Assembly: GCA_012032275.1 (NCBI GenBank)
Contig: JAAURK010000007.1
Location: forward strand, 1 to 32,460
DNA from: Tabrizicola sp.
Lineage (GTDB): Bacteria > Pseudomonadota > Alphaproteobacteria > Rhodobacterales > Rhodobacteraceae
DNA: 32,460 nucleotides
Reading direction: 5' to 3'
In this document: positions 1 through 9,602 of the stretch, one piece after another
How the letters are laid out: each line of letters begins with the position of its first letter
Numbering within the stretch: position 1 is the first letter of the stretch
Notes under the pieces: generated by a model
The model's input: the letters and a program-made list of their open reading frames with translations, nothing else
What the model was told of the DNA's origin: nothing
The model's database searches: none
Program-made: the position numbers and the translations under genes

Positions 1-324
1 CTTCCCCACCCAGCATGCGCGTCGCCGCGTGCTGCCACAGCTCCATATAGTTCTGCCACAGCGTTACCTGCGCCTCGACCAGCTTGGCCGGGTCCGCGAG
101 CATGCGCGTCGTCATCTCGACGAACGCCTTGCCGATACTCAGCGGATCGCCCGTGCCGAGGGCGCCAGCTTCAGCTTGGCGCGCTAGGAAATCGGTGACG
201 ATCCGCCGGCTTGAGCGGCGAGGCGCACGAACTCCTCCGCCGCGGCGAGGATCGGGTCGAGCTGCTCGAGGGGCGCCAACATTTCGATTTCGACGGACGG
301 CGGGTGGGGCTCGTCGGCGCGCAT
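1..324 (-). CDS. phaC: Class I poly(R)-hydroxyalkanoic acid synthase, N-terminal part (runs off window edge; apparent frameshift near 203-212)
   Basis: Manual minus-strand translation of 1-190 gives RRIVTDFLARQAEAGALGTGDPLSIGKAFVEMTTRMLADPAKLVEAQVTLWQNYMELWQHAATRMLGGE, typical of the PhaC N-terminal domain. The preceding residues (MRADEPHPPSVEIEMLAPLEQLDPILAAAEEFVRLAAQAG) lie in the frame of the upstream MATE ORF. Confidence 0.7.
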
Positions 325-1695
325 CAGGTCTTCGGCGAGGTGGAACTGCGAAGACAGCTCGATCGGCATGCCCTCCAGGATCGCCTGCAGCGCGAGCCAT
401 GCCGCCAGCCCGCCAAAGATCACGCCGCCCAGCCCGGCGCCGATCAGCACGCCCTGCGCGCCCCAGAAGCTGCCGAGCCAGAGCGCCAGGGGTATCGTCC
501 CCACCGTATGGCGCCCCCAGTTCACCACCGTCGACCAGAACGGCCGCCCAAGGTTGTTGCACACGGCGTTCGACACGAAGATCACCCCGTTGAAGAACCA
601 CAGCAATGCCAACGGTCCGCAAAAGAGATAGACCAGATCGCGGGTCAGACCCTCGGCCTGGAACAGATCGGCAATCGGGCCGCGCAACAGGAACAGGACC
701 GCCGTCACCACCGCGATCACCAGCGCCGTGAAGATCAGCCCGTCCAGAAACGCCCGCCGGACCCGGTCCATCCGGCCGGCACCGAAGTTCTGCCCGATGA
801 TCGGCCCGATGGCCCCCGAGAGCGCGAAGATCACCCCGAAAGCGACCGGCGTCAGCCGCCCGGCAATCGCCATTCCCGCCACCGCCGCCTCGCCATAGGC
901 CGAGGTGGCGCGGGTGATGAAGGCCTGGCCGACCGGTGTTGCGATCTGGGTCAGGATGGCGGGAACGGCGATCGCGAAGATCGGCGCCAGGTCGGCCGCG
1001 AGCATGGACCGGGTGACCGGATCGAAACCGCCATAGCGGCTCAGGATCGGGCGCAGCGCCATCGCAGCGATCACCACCCGCGCGGCGACCGAGGCAAGCG
1101 CCGCCCCGGTCAGTTCCCAGCCAAGGCCGAAGATGAGGATGGGGTCGAGCAGTGCCGTCGCCAGCGCGCCCCAGACGGTCGCCATCATCGCCGCCCGCGC
1201 ATCGCCATGACTGCGCAGAATCGCGCCTCCGATCATCCCCACCATCAGCAAGGGCTGCGACGGGATCACGATGCGCAGGAAATGCACCGACAGGTCATGC
1301 GTCTCGCCAGTGGCGCCAAGCAGGGTGACCAGGGGCGACAGGAACACCCAGACCGCCGCGGCGAAAACCGCGCCGACCCCAAAGCCCAGAACAAGCCCCG
1401 TCGTCGACTTCTGCCGCGCGGCGTCGGGATCACGCTGGCCGAGGGCCCGCGCCACCAGCGCGCTTACCGCGATCGACATGCCGATCCCGAAGGATGTGGT
1501 GAAGAACAGGATCGCGCCGGCATAGCCGATGGCGGCTGCCAGTTCGGCCCGGCCGAGCCAGGCGATATAGATCATGTTGATCAGATCAACGACGAAGACC
1601 GCCATCAGCCCGATCGACGAGGTCAGCGCCATGACGGTGACATGACGGAAAAGGCCGCCTTGCACGAATTTCGCCTGGCTTCCCGGTCCGGCCAT
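184..1695 (-). CDS. MATE family efflux transporter (C-terminal ~45-60 aa of the ORF probably belong to PhaC)
   Basis: 503-aa ORF, ~12 hydrophobic segments, MATE-like sequence (AGRLTPVAFGVIFALSGAIGPIIGQNFGAGRMDRVRRAF). The tail after ~LALQAILEG looks unrelated to MATE. Confidence 0.85.
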   Translation of the reverse strand: MAGPGSQAKFVQGGLFRHVTVMALTSSIGLMAVFVVDLINMIYIAWLGRAELAAAIGYAGAILFFTTSFGIGMSIAVSALVARALGQRDPDAARQKSTTGLVLGFGVGAVFAAAVWVFLSPLVTLLGATGETHDLSVHFLRIVIPSQPLLMVGMIGGAILRSHGDARAAMMATVWGALATALLDPILIFGLGWELTGAALASVAARVVIAAMALRPILSRYGGFDPVTRSMLAADLAPIFAIAVPAILTQIATPVGQAFITRATSAYGEAAVAGMAIAGRLTPVAFGVIFALSGAIGPIIGQNFGAGRMDRVRRAFLDGLIFTALVIAVVTAVLFLLRGPIADLFQAEGLTRDLVYLFCGPLALLWFFNGVIFVSNAVCNNLGRPFWSTVVNWGRHTVGTIPLALWLGSFWGAQGVLIGAGLGGVIFGGLAAWLALQAILEGMPIELSSQFHLAEDLMRADEPHPPSVEIEMLAPLEQLDPILAAAEEFVRLAAQAGGSSPIS

Positions 1696-1761
1696 CGCGC
1701 AGCCCTTTCATTTGTCCACACATGTTCCGGGGGAGCGTTGGCCAGCCCCCGCCAGCCGCGC

Positions 1762-3102
1762 CTACCCGGTCGGTGCCTTTTGCAGGAGGGGCATGACATC
1801 CGCCATCTCCGGCCCCGCGTCGCGCCCGGTCAGCGCCCGCCTCAAGGGCCGGAAAAGATCCTTGCCCTTGCGCCCGGTTTCCTGCTTCACCGCGGCCGTC
1901 CATGCGCCCCAGGTCGCCTGGTTCCATGGCCGGGGCGGCAGCAGTGCCAGCGCCGTCGTCACGAAATCGCGGTCGGCCTCGTCGACCAGCGGCTCCGCCC
2001 CGTCGCGAAACAGCGTCCACCAGTCGGCCATGTCGGCAAGCACCGTGATATTGCCCTTGGCGACGGCCCAGAATGCCTCGGCCCGGTCCTGTGGCACGCC
2101 AAGCGCGGCCACCTTTTCCTTCACGGCGGCGAAGGGCAGGCTTTGCACATGGTGGCGCGTCAGGGGCATTAGGTCTTCGGCGTCGAACTTCGTCGGTGCG
2201 GCACCGAACGACCCGATGTCGAACCCCTCGACCAGCTCTTCCATCGATCCGGCCAGTTCCACCGGCCTTGACGAGCCAAGCCGCGCCATCAGGCTCAGCA
2301 GGGCCATCGGCTCTACCCCCTTCGCGCGCAGATCCCGCAGAGACAGCGTGCCAAGCCGTTTCGACAGCTCTTCGCCCTGTGCCCCGGTCAGAAGGCTGTG
2401 ATGCGCAAACGACGGTGGCACCCCTCCCATCGCCTCCATGATCTGGATCTGGGTTGCGGTATTGGTCACATGATCCGCCCCGCGCACGATGAAGCTGACG
2501 CCCATGTCGATGTCGTCGACCGATGAGGCGAAGGTGTAAAGCACCTGCCCATCGGCCCGGATCAGCACCGGGTCAGACACGCTGGCCGCATCGATGGAGA
2601 TCGGGCCGAGAATGCCGTCAGGCCATTCGATCCGGGTCTGGTTCAGCAAAAACCGCCAATATCCCTCGCGCCCTTCGCCACGTGCGCGTGCCTTGTCCTC
2701 GTCGGAAAGCGCCAGTGACGCCCGGTCATAGACCGGAGGGCGCCCCATGTTCAGAAGCTTCTTGCGCTTCAGGTCTAGCTCGGTCGGGGTTTCGAAACAT
2801 TCGTAGAACCGCCCCGCCGCGCGCAACTGATCCGCCGCCTCGCGGTATCGCTCCATGCGCAGCGCCTGGCGTTCCACCCGGTCCCAATGAAGGCCGAGCC
2901 AGGCGAGGTCTTCCTTGATCGCGTCGGCATATTCCTCTTTCGACCGATCCCTGTCGGTGTCGTCCAGCCGGAGGATGAAACCGCCGCCGGCCTTGCGGGC
3001 GATCAGATAGTTCATCAGCGCGGTGCGCAGATTGCCCACATGGATGAACCCGGTGGGCGAGGGGGCGAAACGGGTGGTGATGGCGCGGGGTGCGGCGGGC
3101 AT
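1762..3102 (-). CDS. gltX: Glutamate--tRNA ligase (GluRS, class I)
   Basis: 446 aa; TTRFAPSPTGFIHVGNLRTAL (HIGH-region) and ELSKRLG (KMSKS-like) motifs. Confidence 0.95.
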   Translation of the reverse strand: MPAAPRAITTRFAPSPTGFIHVGNLRTALMNYLIARKAGGGFILRLDDTDRDRSKEEYADAIKEDLAWLGLHWDRVERQALRMERYREAADQLRAAGRFYECFETPTELDLKRKKLLNMGRPPVYDRASLALSDEDKARARGEGREGYWRFLLNQTRIEWPDGILGPISIDAASVSDPVLIRADGQVLYTFASSVDDIDMGVSFIVRGADHVTNTATQIQIMEAMGGVPPSFAHHSLLTGAQGEELSKRLGTLSLRDLRAKGVEPMALLSLMARLGSSRPVELAGSMEELVEGFDIGSFGAAPTKFDAEDLMPLTRHHVQSLPFAAVKEKVAALGVPQDRAEAFWAVAKGNITVLADMADWWTLFRDGAEPLVDEADRDFVTTALALLPPRPWNQATWGAWTAAVKQETGRKGKDLFRPLRRALTGRDAGPEMADVMPLLQKAPTG

Positions 3103-3237
3103 CGGACAGGCTCCTTGAACCCCGTCCTCCTGTCACAAGGCCGGCAGATTGTCCAGTTTGGCAGGAAATTGACCGTGATCATCGCGCGGCCTTCCCGCAG
3201 ACGCAAGCTTGGCGCAACCGCTTGCAAGGGAGGTACG

Positions 3238-4179
3238 ATGCGCATCGCCGTCCGGATCCTTCTGCTGCTGGTGCTGGCCGCGGTTCTGGTCGGCGCGCTT
3301 TACAGCCGCGACATGGGCCGCATCCGCGCGGCCGTGGCCACAGAAAGCACGCTGATCGACACCCGCCACGGGCCGATCGAGGTTGCGATCTGGGGCAAGG
3401 GGCCGACGGTGCTGGCCATCCACGGCGCGGGCGGCGGGTATGACCAGGCCCGCATTCTGGCGCAAGAGATGGGCGGCGAGGGATTCCGTTGGATCGCCGT
3501 GTCGCGCTTTGGCTACCTGCGCTCGCCCCTGCCCGCCGATGGCTCCACCCGGGCGCAGGCAGAGGCTTTCGCCGATCTGCTTGACGCAGTGGGCGAGGAT
3601 CGGGTCTCGCTCCTCGCCATGTCGGGCGGTGTTCCCCCGGCGCTGCAATTCGCCGCGCTCTACCCCGAGCGCACGGCGCGGCTTGTCCTCCTCTCCTCGG
3701 CGCCCTTCACCCCGCTGACGGCCGCCTCGCAAGACCTGCCGCTGCCTGCCTGGGCCTATCAGGCGCTGTTCCGGACGGATTTCCCGCTTTGGGCGATATC
3801 CCGGCTGTCGCCGCGGAGCCTTTACCCGATGTTCGACATCCGGCTTGCCGACGCAGAGATGACGGCGGACGACCGCGCCTTCGTCGACGCGCTGATCGCG
3901 GCCTTTCTGCCGGTGACAGGGCGGGCGGCGGGCCTTGCGAACGAAGGCGCCGCGATTGATCCCGATGAGCGCTATGATCTGGGCCGGATCACCGCGCCCG
4001 CGCTGGTGATCCATGCCCGCGACGATGGCATCAATCCTTTTCCCATCGGCGAATATCTTGCGGCCCATCTGCCTGGCGCGCATTTCCGGCCGGTGGAGGG
4101 CGGCGGTCATCTGCTCCTTGGCCATATCGGCGATCTGCGGCGGGAGCTGCGCGCTTTCCTTGCTGCCGCCGACCCATAG
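3238..4179 (+). CDS. Alpha/beta fold hydrolase with N-terminal membrane/signal segment
   Basis: RBS AAGGGAGGT before ATG 3238; MRIAVRILLLLVLAAVLVGAL hydrophobic start; HGAGGG oxyanion motif, MSGG nucleophile elbow, C-terminal GGGHLLLGH. Confidence 0.85.
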   Translation: MRIAVRILLLLVLAAVLVGALYSRDMGRIRAAVATESTLIDTRHGPIEVAIWGKGPTVLAIHGAGGGYDQARILAQEMGGEGFRWIAVSRFGYLRSPLPADGSTRAQAEAFADLLDAVGEDRVSLLAMSGGVPPALQFAALYPERTARLVLLSSAPFTPLTAASQDLPLPAWAYQALFRTDFPLWAISRLSPRSLYPMFDIRLADAEMTADDRAFVDALIAAFLPVTGRAAGLANEGAAIDPDERYDLGRITAPALVIHARDDGINPFPIGEYLAAHLPGAHFRPVEGGGHLLLGHIGDLRRELRAFLAAADP

Positions 4180-4182
4180 CCG

Positions 4183-4614
4183 CTAACCCGGAAACACCGT
4201 CCAGCGGGCGGAAAGATCGTCAAGCCCGGCGCGGATCAGCTCTCGAAGCGCGGTTTCGTCAACCCGGGACAGGCTTTTCAGATAGAGACAGGACTTGCCC
4301 GCCCGGTGAGGGCCAAGCCGGGCAAGGATCGGGCCGAAGTCGGCATATCCCGGCAGGATGTAGATCGAGAGTTCCGCCTTGCGCGGCGAAAAGCCGGTGG
4401 CAAGGCTCGACCCGGAATGTCCGCTGTCATAGCGGTAGTCGTAGCGTCCGAAGCCGATCAGCGAACTGCCCCAAAGCTGCGGCGCAAATCCTGTCACCTC
4501 GCGGAAGATCGTCAGAAGACGCGCCGCCTCGTCGCGTCTCGTTTCCGGCGCGACGCCCGCAAGCCAAGCCGCTTCGTCCAGCGGGGCCGGTCTGGTCTTT
4601 GCGTCATATGCCAT
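4183..4614 (-). CDS. DUF1801 domain-containing protein
   Basis: MAYDAKTRPAPL...WGSSLIGFGRYDYRYDSGHSG...GFSPRKAELSIYIL resembles DUF1801/YdhG-like proteins; start chosen at the internal Met. Confidence 0.75.
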   Translation of the reverse strand: MAYDAKTRPAPLDEAAWLAGVAPETRRDEAARLLTIFREVTGFAPQLWGSSLIGFGRYDYRYDSGHSGSSLATGFSPRKAELSIYILPGYADFGPILARLGPHRAGKSCLYLKSLSRVDETALRELIRAGLDDLSARWTVFPG

Positions 4615-4831
4615 GGCATTCCCCGATCTGGTAGAAAGCCGCCGGGACGGCAGCGCCCGTGCCTGCCCCAGGGTCAAGCAAACCTACCATGCCCGGCGAC
4701 GGACGGGAATCCCATGAACCGCGCCATTGGGAAGACGGTCAGCCCCGTTCGCCGCAAGGGCTGAGGCGGCTGGCCAGTCGCGCGCGATATGGCGGCTTTC
4801 CCCCGCGCGCCCGATCCTCTAGCGTCGGGCC

Positions 4832-5242
4832 ATGACCAACCCTGCCCCCGAAAGCATCGCGCCCTCGCTGGCCCTTATCGAAGAGCTGGCGCGCGAGGCG
4901 ATTGCAACGCTGCCTGCGGTCTTTCGCGGGCCGGCAACGGCGATCCGCCTCCGGATCGAGGATTTTGCCCCGGAAGAGATGCTGGAGGCGCTGGACCTGA
5001 CCGATCCGTTCGAGTTGACCGGCCTTTATGAGGGCGTGCCGATGACCGAGAAATCGGTGATGGATCAGCCGCTGCAGCCCGACACGATCTGGCTCTTCCG
5101 CCGCGCGATCCTGGATGAATGGGCGGAACGCGGCGATGTGTCGATTGCCGAACTGGTCACCCATGTCACGATTCATGAACTGGCCCATCACTTCGGCTGG
5201 TCGGACGACGATATCGCGACCATCGATCCTTGGTGGGAATGA
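4832..5242 (+). CDS. Metallopeptidase family protein (zincin-like, HExxH)
   Basis: 136 aa, THVTIHELAHHFGWSDDDI with HExxH motif; typical of small zincin-like proteins of alphaproteobacteria. Confidence 0.85.
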   Translation: MTNPAPESIAPSLALIEELAREAIATLPAVFRGPATAIRLRIEDFAPEEMLEALDLTDPFELTGLYEGVPMTEKSVMDQPLQPDTIWLFRRAILDEWAERGDVSIAELVTHVTIHELAHHFGWSDDDIATIDPWWE

Positions 5243-5351
5243 GCGCACGGTGACTGTGCAGCAGGGCACAGCCATAACGTCAGCGTGACTGGAAGATTGC
5301 CTGTTGCGCATTACACTTTCAGCAAAACAACTCAATATCGGAGGATTACCC

Positions 5352-6284
5352 ATGTCGAAACCGCTGTTTTCGCGCCGTCAGGCCCTGATCGCGGGGGCAT
5401 CCTTGCCACTGGCTGCCAGCTTTCTGCCGCAGGCAGCGCAGGCCCGCGCCGAGATGCAGGGCGCCGCGATGCCGCCGTTCAACCGGTTCAAGCTGGGCGG
5501 CTTTGAAGTGACGACGTTGCTGGTCGGCACCCGCACCGTCGAAAAACCGCAGGAGATTTTCGGCCTGAATGCGACCCCGGAAGAGTTCGAGGCCGCCGCG
5601 ACCGGCGCCTTCATCCCGACCGACAAGGCGCAGTTCTTCTTTACCCCGACGCTGGTCAACACCGGGGCCGAACTGGTGCTTTTCGACACGGGCCTTGCAC
5701 CGGAAGGCACGCTCGCGGCCCTCGCGGCTGCCGGAATAGCGCCGGATCAGGTGGATGTCGTCGTGCTGACCCACATGCACCCCGATCATATCGGCGGGCT
5801 TGGCACGGCCGGGGCGCCGGTCTTTGCCAATGCGCGCTATGTCACCGGCGCGGTGGAGCATAATTTCTGGACCGGCAGCCCGAGTGAGGCCTTCACCGCG
5901 AATGTCGCGCCGCTGAACGAAAAGATCACCTTCCTCGATGACGGCGGCACGGTCGCATCGGGCATCACCGCGATGATGGCTGCGGGCCATACGCCCGGGC
6001 ACATGATCTATCGGCTGGAATCCGACGGGCAGCAGCTTGCCATCACCGCCGATACCGCGAACCATTACATCTGGTCTCTTGCCTATCCGGACTGGGAAGT
6101 GAAATTCGATGCCGACAAGGCCGCCGCCGCGACGGCGCGGAAAACGGTGTTCGGAATGCTGGCCGCCGACCGCATGCCCTTCATCGGCTACCATATGCCC
6201 TTCCCCGCCATCGGCTATGTCGAGGCAGCGGGCGATGGGTTCCGCTATGTGCCTGCAAGCTATCAGATGATGCTGAACGGCTGA
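5352..6284 (+). CDS. MBL fold metallo-hydrolase with N-terminal TAT-like signal
   Basis: SRRQALIAGASLPLAASFLPQAAQARA twin-arginine-like leader; THMHPDHIGG (HxHxDH) and GHTPGHMIY; GGAGG RBS before ATG 5352. Confidence 0.9.
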   Translation: MSKPLFSRRQALIAGASLPLAASFLPQAAQARAEMQGAAMPPFNRFKLGGFEVTTLLVGTRTVEKPQEIFGLNATPEEFEAAATGAFIPTDKAQFFFTPTLVNTGAELVLFDTGLAPEGTLAALAAAGIAPDQVDVVVLTHMHPDHIGGLGTAGAPVFANARYVTGAVEHNFWTGSPSEAFTANVAPLNEKITFLDDGGTVASGITAMMAAGHTPGHMIYRLESDGQQLAITADTANHYIWSLAYPDWEVKFDADKAAAATARKTVFGMLAADRMPFIGYHMPFPAIGYVEAAGDGFRYVPASYQMMLNG

Positions 6285-6574
6285 CGGGCCGAGGAACGTG
6301 CCAGCCTGAGCGGCCCATCGGCGCCTTTCCGCGCGGGTGGGCCATGGCGCGCGTCAACGCGCCGGCGGTGGCGTTCCATGCCGTTCGATCGGCGGAAACC
6401 TTCCTGTCGGATCGATTCGAAATCCGGTGATCCCGCCGACGCGCCCGGACGACGTGGATCGCTGTTTGGCTCTTGCGGCGATGCAGCGTAGCATCGGGGT
6501 GCAGGAATGCGCCACCCACCATGGGTTTCGCTGGCGCGGCGCGGTCCTCACTCATCCTTGTGAAGGAGCGCGCC

Positions 6575-8124
6575 ATGAGACTGGATGGTCCCGACCCCGT
6601 CAATCACCGGCCCGCACTGCGTGATCTTGGCAGTTACGGTGACCGCCCGCTTCCCGTCATCCGGCGCAGGCCGCTGGTGCTCGCCCCGTTGAGACCTGAT
6701 GCCGACGACGTTGCCGGAAAGGCAGACCGGATCGAGAAGCTGATCAGTTCAAGCGGCTGGTTCCAGTGGGTGAGCAAGGGCGAGATATCCGATGCGGTCC
6801 AGACGCTGAAGGATGCCGACGCCGAAACCGCAAAGGCCGTGGTGGCGGAACTGGACGAGCGTGGCCGCCTCGACGATCTCTTCGACGAAATCTACGATGG
6901 AAGCCATGTTGGCGGCGGACTGGAGGGTGACGACCGCCGCGCCTTTTTCGAGGACATGGCCGGAAAGCTTGACGGCGCCTCGCTTGCCCGGATGGCAAAT
7001 GAAGCGAAACGGCACGGCGGCTATACCGGACTTGAGGCAATGACCGAATTCGCCGGGGCCGTAGCCGCGCATGCCTCGTCCGACGCCAAGGTCGAATTTG
7101 TCCGCAGCCTGGCCGATGAAACCCTGGTCAGCGATACGACTTCAAGCGCCTTTGCCTTTGTCGATCCCGATGCCGTTGCGATTGCCACCGTGCTGGCCAG
7201 CATGGGTGACGATCCGGCCAGTCTTCGCCGCGCGATGGCGAGCCTTGATGACAAGCAGTTGCAATCGGTGATGTATTCCTCGGTCGACCGGGTAGTGATC
7301 GGCCCCGCAGTGGTGGACGACGTCGACGGCTATGTTGCCCTTGCCGATGCCGTGGCGCAGCTTGATGCCTCCGATCCGGCAGAGCGCGCGCAGATCCGGC
7401 GCTTCATCGGTTTCAGCATGGATCGGCTGGGTGACGACGAATTCATCCGGCGCCTTCAGCCCGAATACAAGGATGCCCTGACCAGCGTGTTTCTGACCCA
7501 TTTCGACGATCTTCTCGGCGCCTCGCTTTCCGACAACGGCGCGATAGACCGGGAGTTCGCCGAAGATATCGAATCCTTCGCGCATTTCATCCTGTTCTCC
7601 GATCCTGCGGGTGAGAGCCTGCAGGAGCTGCAGCATTCATGTCAAAGCGGATCGCCGATCTGGTGGACGTGGCGGAGGGCGAGCGCGGCAATGGCGGCGC
7701 GAGATTCGGGGACAAGACAATCAGGCGCGAAGCGGCGGCGAACCTTGCCGGACAGTTGCTTGCCCACAGCCTGAACGGCCTGCAATTCGCGACCGAGGAC
7801 AAGAAGGTCGAGGCAGAGTCCCAGGATGCCGCGCGGAATTTCCTGATCGACGTTGCGTTTTCATCCTTGCCCGGCCCGGGGCTGGACCGGGTGACAAATG
7901 CCCTCTTCAGCACGTCGGCAGGGGCTGGAAAGGATGAGCTGAAGTCGCAGCTCAACGGCGATGACACCGAGATCGACGCCGAAGGGTTCGATGAACTCTA
8001 TTTCGAGATCCGCAATGCCATCGGCGAAGGTCTTCCGGAAGATGAGGCGCTGGCGCTTCGCAACCAGTTTGGCGACGGTTTTACCCAGATCCGGCCGGTG
8101 GAGGTTTCCCGCCCGGGCGACTGA
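6575..8124 (+). CDS. Uncharacterised large helical protein; ORF broken by a -1 type frame change near 7630-7640 (segments 6575-7774 and 7639-8124)
   Basis: GAAGGAG RBS before ATG 6575. Protein-like composition continues across the break: ...PAGESLQELQ / FMSKRIADLVDVAEGERGNGGARFGDKTIRREAAANLAGQL... No family recognised with confidence. Confidence 0.6.
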
Positions 8125-8234
8125 CGTGGTGACAACAAGGGCCCGCCCGCGATCGGCATTTTGCGACGCGCTGTGCGTGACCCGGTTTCCCTTTGCGACG
8201 GATCGGGTATGATAGCGGTAACAACAGGTGCCGC

Positions 8235-9185
8235 ATGACCTCACAACATCCGATTCTCACGCTGACGCTCAACCCAGCTCTCGACATGGCCTCGGACGTG
8301 GCCGAGATCGTTCCGGGCCAGAAATTGCGCTGTTCCGACCCGCTGCTCGATCCCGGTGGCGGCGGGCTGAACGTCAGCCGGGCGATCAAGGCGCTGGGCG
8401 GCGACAGTCTTGCGCTGGTGGCCATCGGCGGGTTGACGGGTGACAGGCTTGCGGGGCTGATCCGGGCCGAGGGGGTGACGTTCCTGTCCATCCTCGGGCC
8501 GGGCGAGACGCGGCAGTCGCTGACGGTGAACGAAGTCTCCACCGGCAAGCAGTTCCGCTTCATGCTGCCCGGCCCCGTCTGGGGCGAGGCGGAGCGGGCG
8601 CGGGTCTTCACCCTTCTCAGCGCGACGGCCCGTCCCGGCGGCATTTCGGTGATTTCGGGCAGCCAGCCGCCCGGCGTGCCGCTGGATTTTCCGGCCCAGC
8701 TTGCCGCGTCGATGCCCGAGAGCCGCGTCGTTCTCGATACCTCTGGCGCCGCGCTGGCGCAGGCGGTCCGCCATCCGATTCCGGGGCTGGAGGTGCTGCG
8801 GATGGATGGCGAAGAGGGCGAAGGGCTGGCGGGAAAGCCGCTGGAAAGCCGCGAGGCGACGGCCGAATTCGCCCAGTCGCTGGTTCGGGCGGGGGTTGCA
8901 CGGCAGGTGATCATCGCGCGGGGCGCGGATGGCAATGTGCTGGCCGACAAGGACCATCGCATTTTTGCCCATGCGGCGAAGGTGAAGGTGAAATCCACCG
9001 TCGGCGCGGGCGACAGTTTCGTCGCCGCATTCGTTCTGGCCATGGCGCGGGGCCAATCGAACGACGAGGCGCTGGCCTTCGGTTCTGCCGCGGCGGCGGC
9101 TGCCGTGACCACCGATGCCACCCAGCTTTGCCGGCCCGAGGATGTGATGCGCCTGTTGCCGGAATGCAAGGTCAGTGCGGTCTGA
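8235..9185 (+). CDS. 1-phosphofructokinase family hexose kinase (PfkB/ribokinase fold)
   Basis: LTLTLNPALDMASDV, DPGGGGLNVSRAIKALGG, and C-terminal KSTVGAGDSFVAAF PfkB signature 2. Confidence 0.92.
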   Translation: MTSQHPILTLTLNPALDMASDVAEIVPGQKLRCSDPLLDPGGGGLNVSRAIKALGGDSLALVAIGGLTGDRLAGLIRAEGVTFLSILGPGETRQSLTVNEVSTGKQFRFMLPGPVWGEAERARVFTLLSATARPGGISVISGSQPPGVPLDFPAQLAASMPESRVVLDTSGAALAQAVRHPIPGLEVLRMDGEEGEGLAGKPLESREATAEFAQSLVRAGVARQVIIARGADGNVLADKDHRIFAHAAKVKVKSTVGAGDSFVAAFVLAMARGQSNDEALAFGSAAAAAAVTTDATQLCRPEDVMRLLPECKVSAV

Positions 9186-9209
9186 CCGGCCGGCCCTGAC
9201 CCGCGCCCC

Positions 9210-9602
9210 TTATCCGTGCGTCCGGAGAAAGCCTGCAACGGCCTCGCCATGGTGGCAGACGCGCGGCATCATCTCGGCCCGCTCGAGCCAGGCCCGCATC
9301 CCTTCCGAGAGCGGACCATGAATGGCGATTTCGACGAGGTCGGCCGCCTCGCGCAGTGCTGCCATTTCGGGCCAGCCCATCGCTATGTCATGGTGGCCGA
9401 CCCAGGCTTCGGGGCTGTCATATGCCACGACTGCCCGCGCCTCGCCCCCCTCCGCGCAAAAGAACTGATAGCTTCGCACCCCTGGATCTCCCTCCGCCTT
9501 CACCCGCCGGGCGAGTGCGGTCGCCGCCGCAACAAACCGGGCCGCGCCATGACGGGGGATATAGCGGTTCACGATCGTGACGCGTTCCGAGCCGACGCTC
9601 AT
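9210..9602 (-). CDS. Hypothetical protein, possibly dimeric alpha-beta barrel (ABM-like)
   Basis: 130-aa ORF whose start overlaps the nadE stop (ATGA, 9599-9602), implying translational coupling; fold guess only. Confidence 0.6.
   Translation of the reverse strand: MSVGSERVTIVNRYIPRHGAARFVAAATALARRVKAEGDPGVRSYQFFCAEGGEARAVVAYDSPEAWVGHHDIAMGWPEMAALREAADLVEIAIHGPLSEGMRAWLERAEMMPRVCHHGEAVAGFLRTHG

Noticed and set aside
211-2172. 653-aa plus-strand ORF
   Set aside because: Antisense to MATE and gltX; Arg/His/Gln/Pro-rich shadow ORF typical of high-GC DNA.
3133-4125. 330-aa minus-strand ORF
   Set aside because: Antisense shadow of the alpha/beta hydrolase, low-complexity R/Q/H composition.
5254-5271. 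Hairpin CTGTGC-AGCAGG-GCACAG between the metallopeptidase and MBL genes
   Set aside because: Only a 6-bp stem with no T-tract; too weak to call a terminator or operator.
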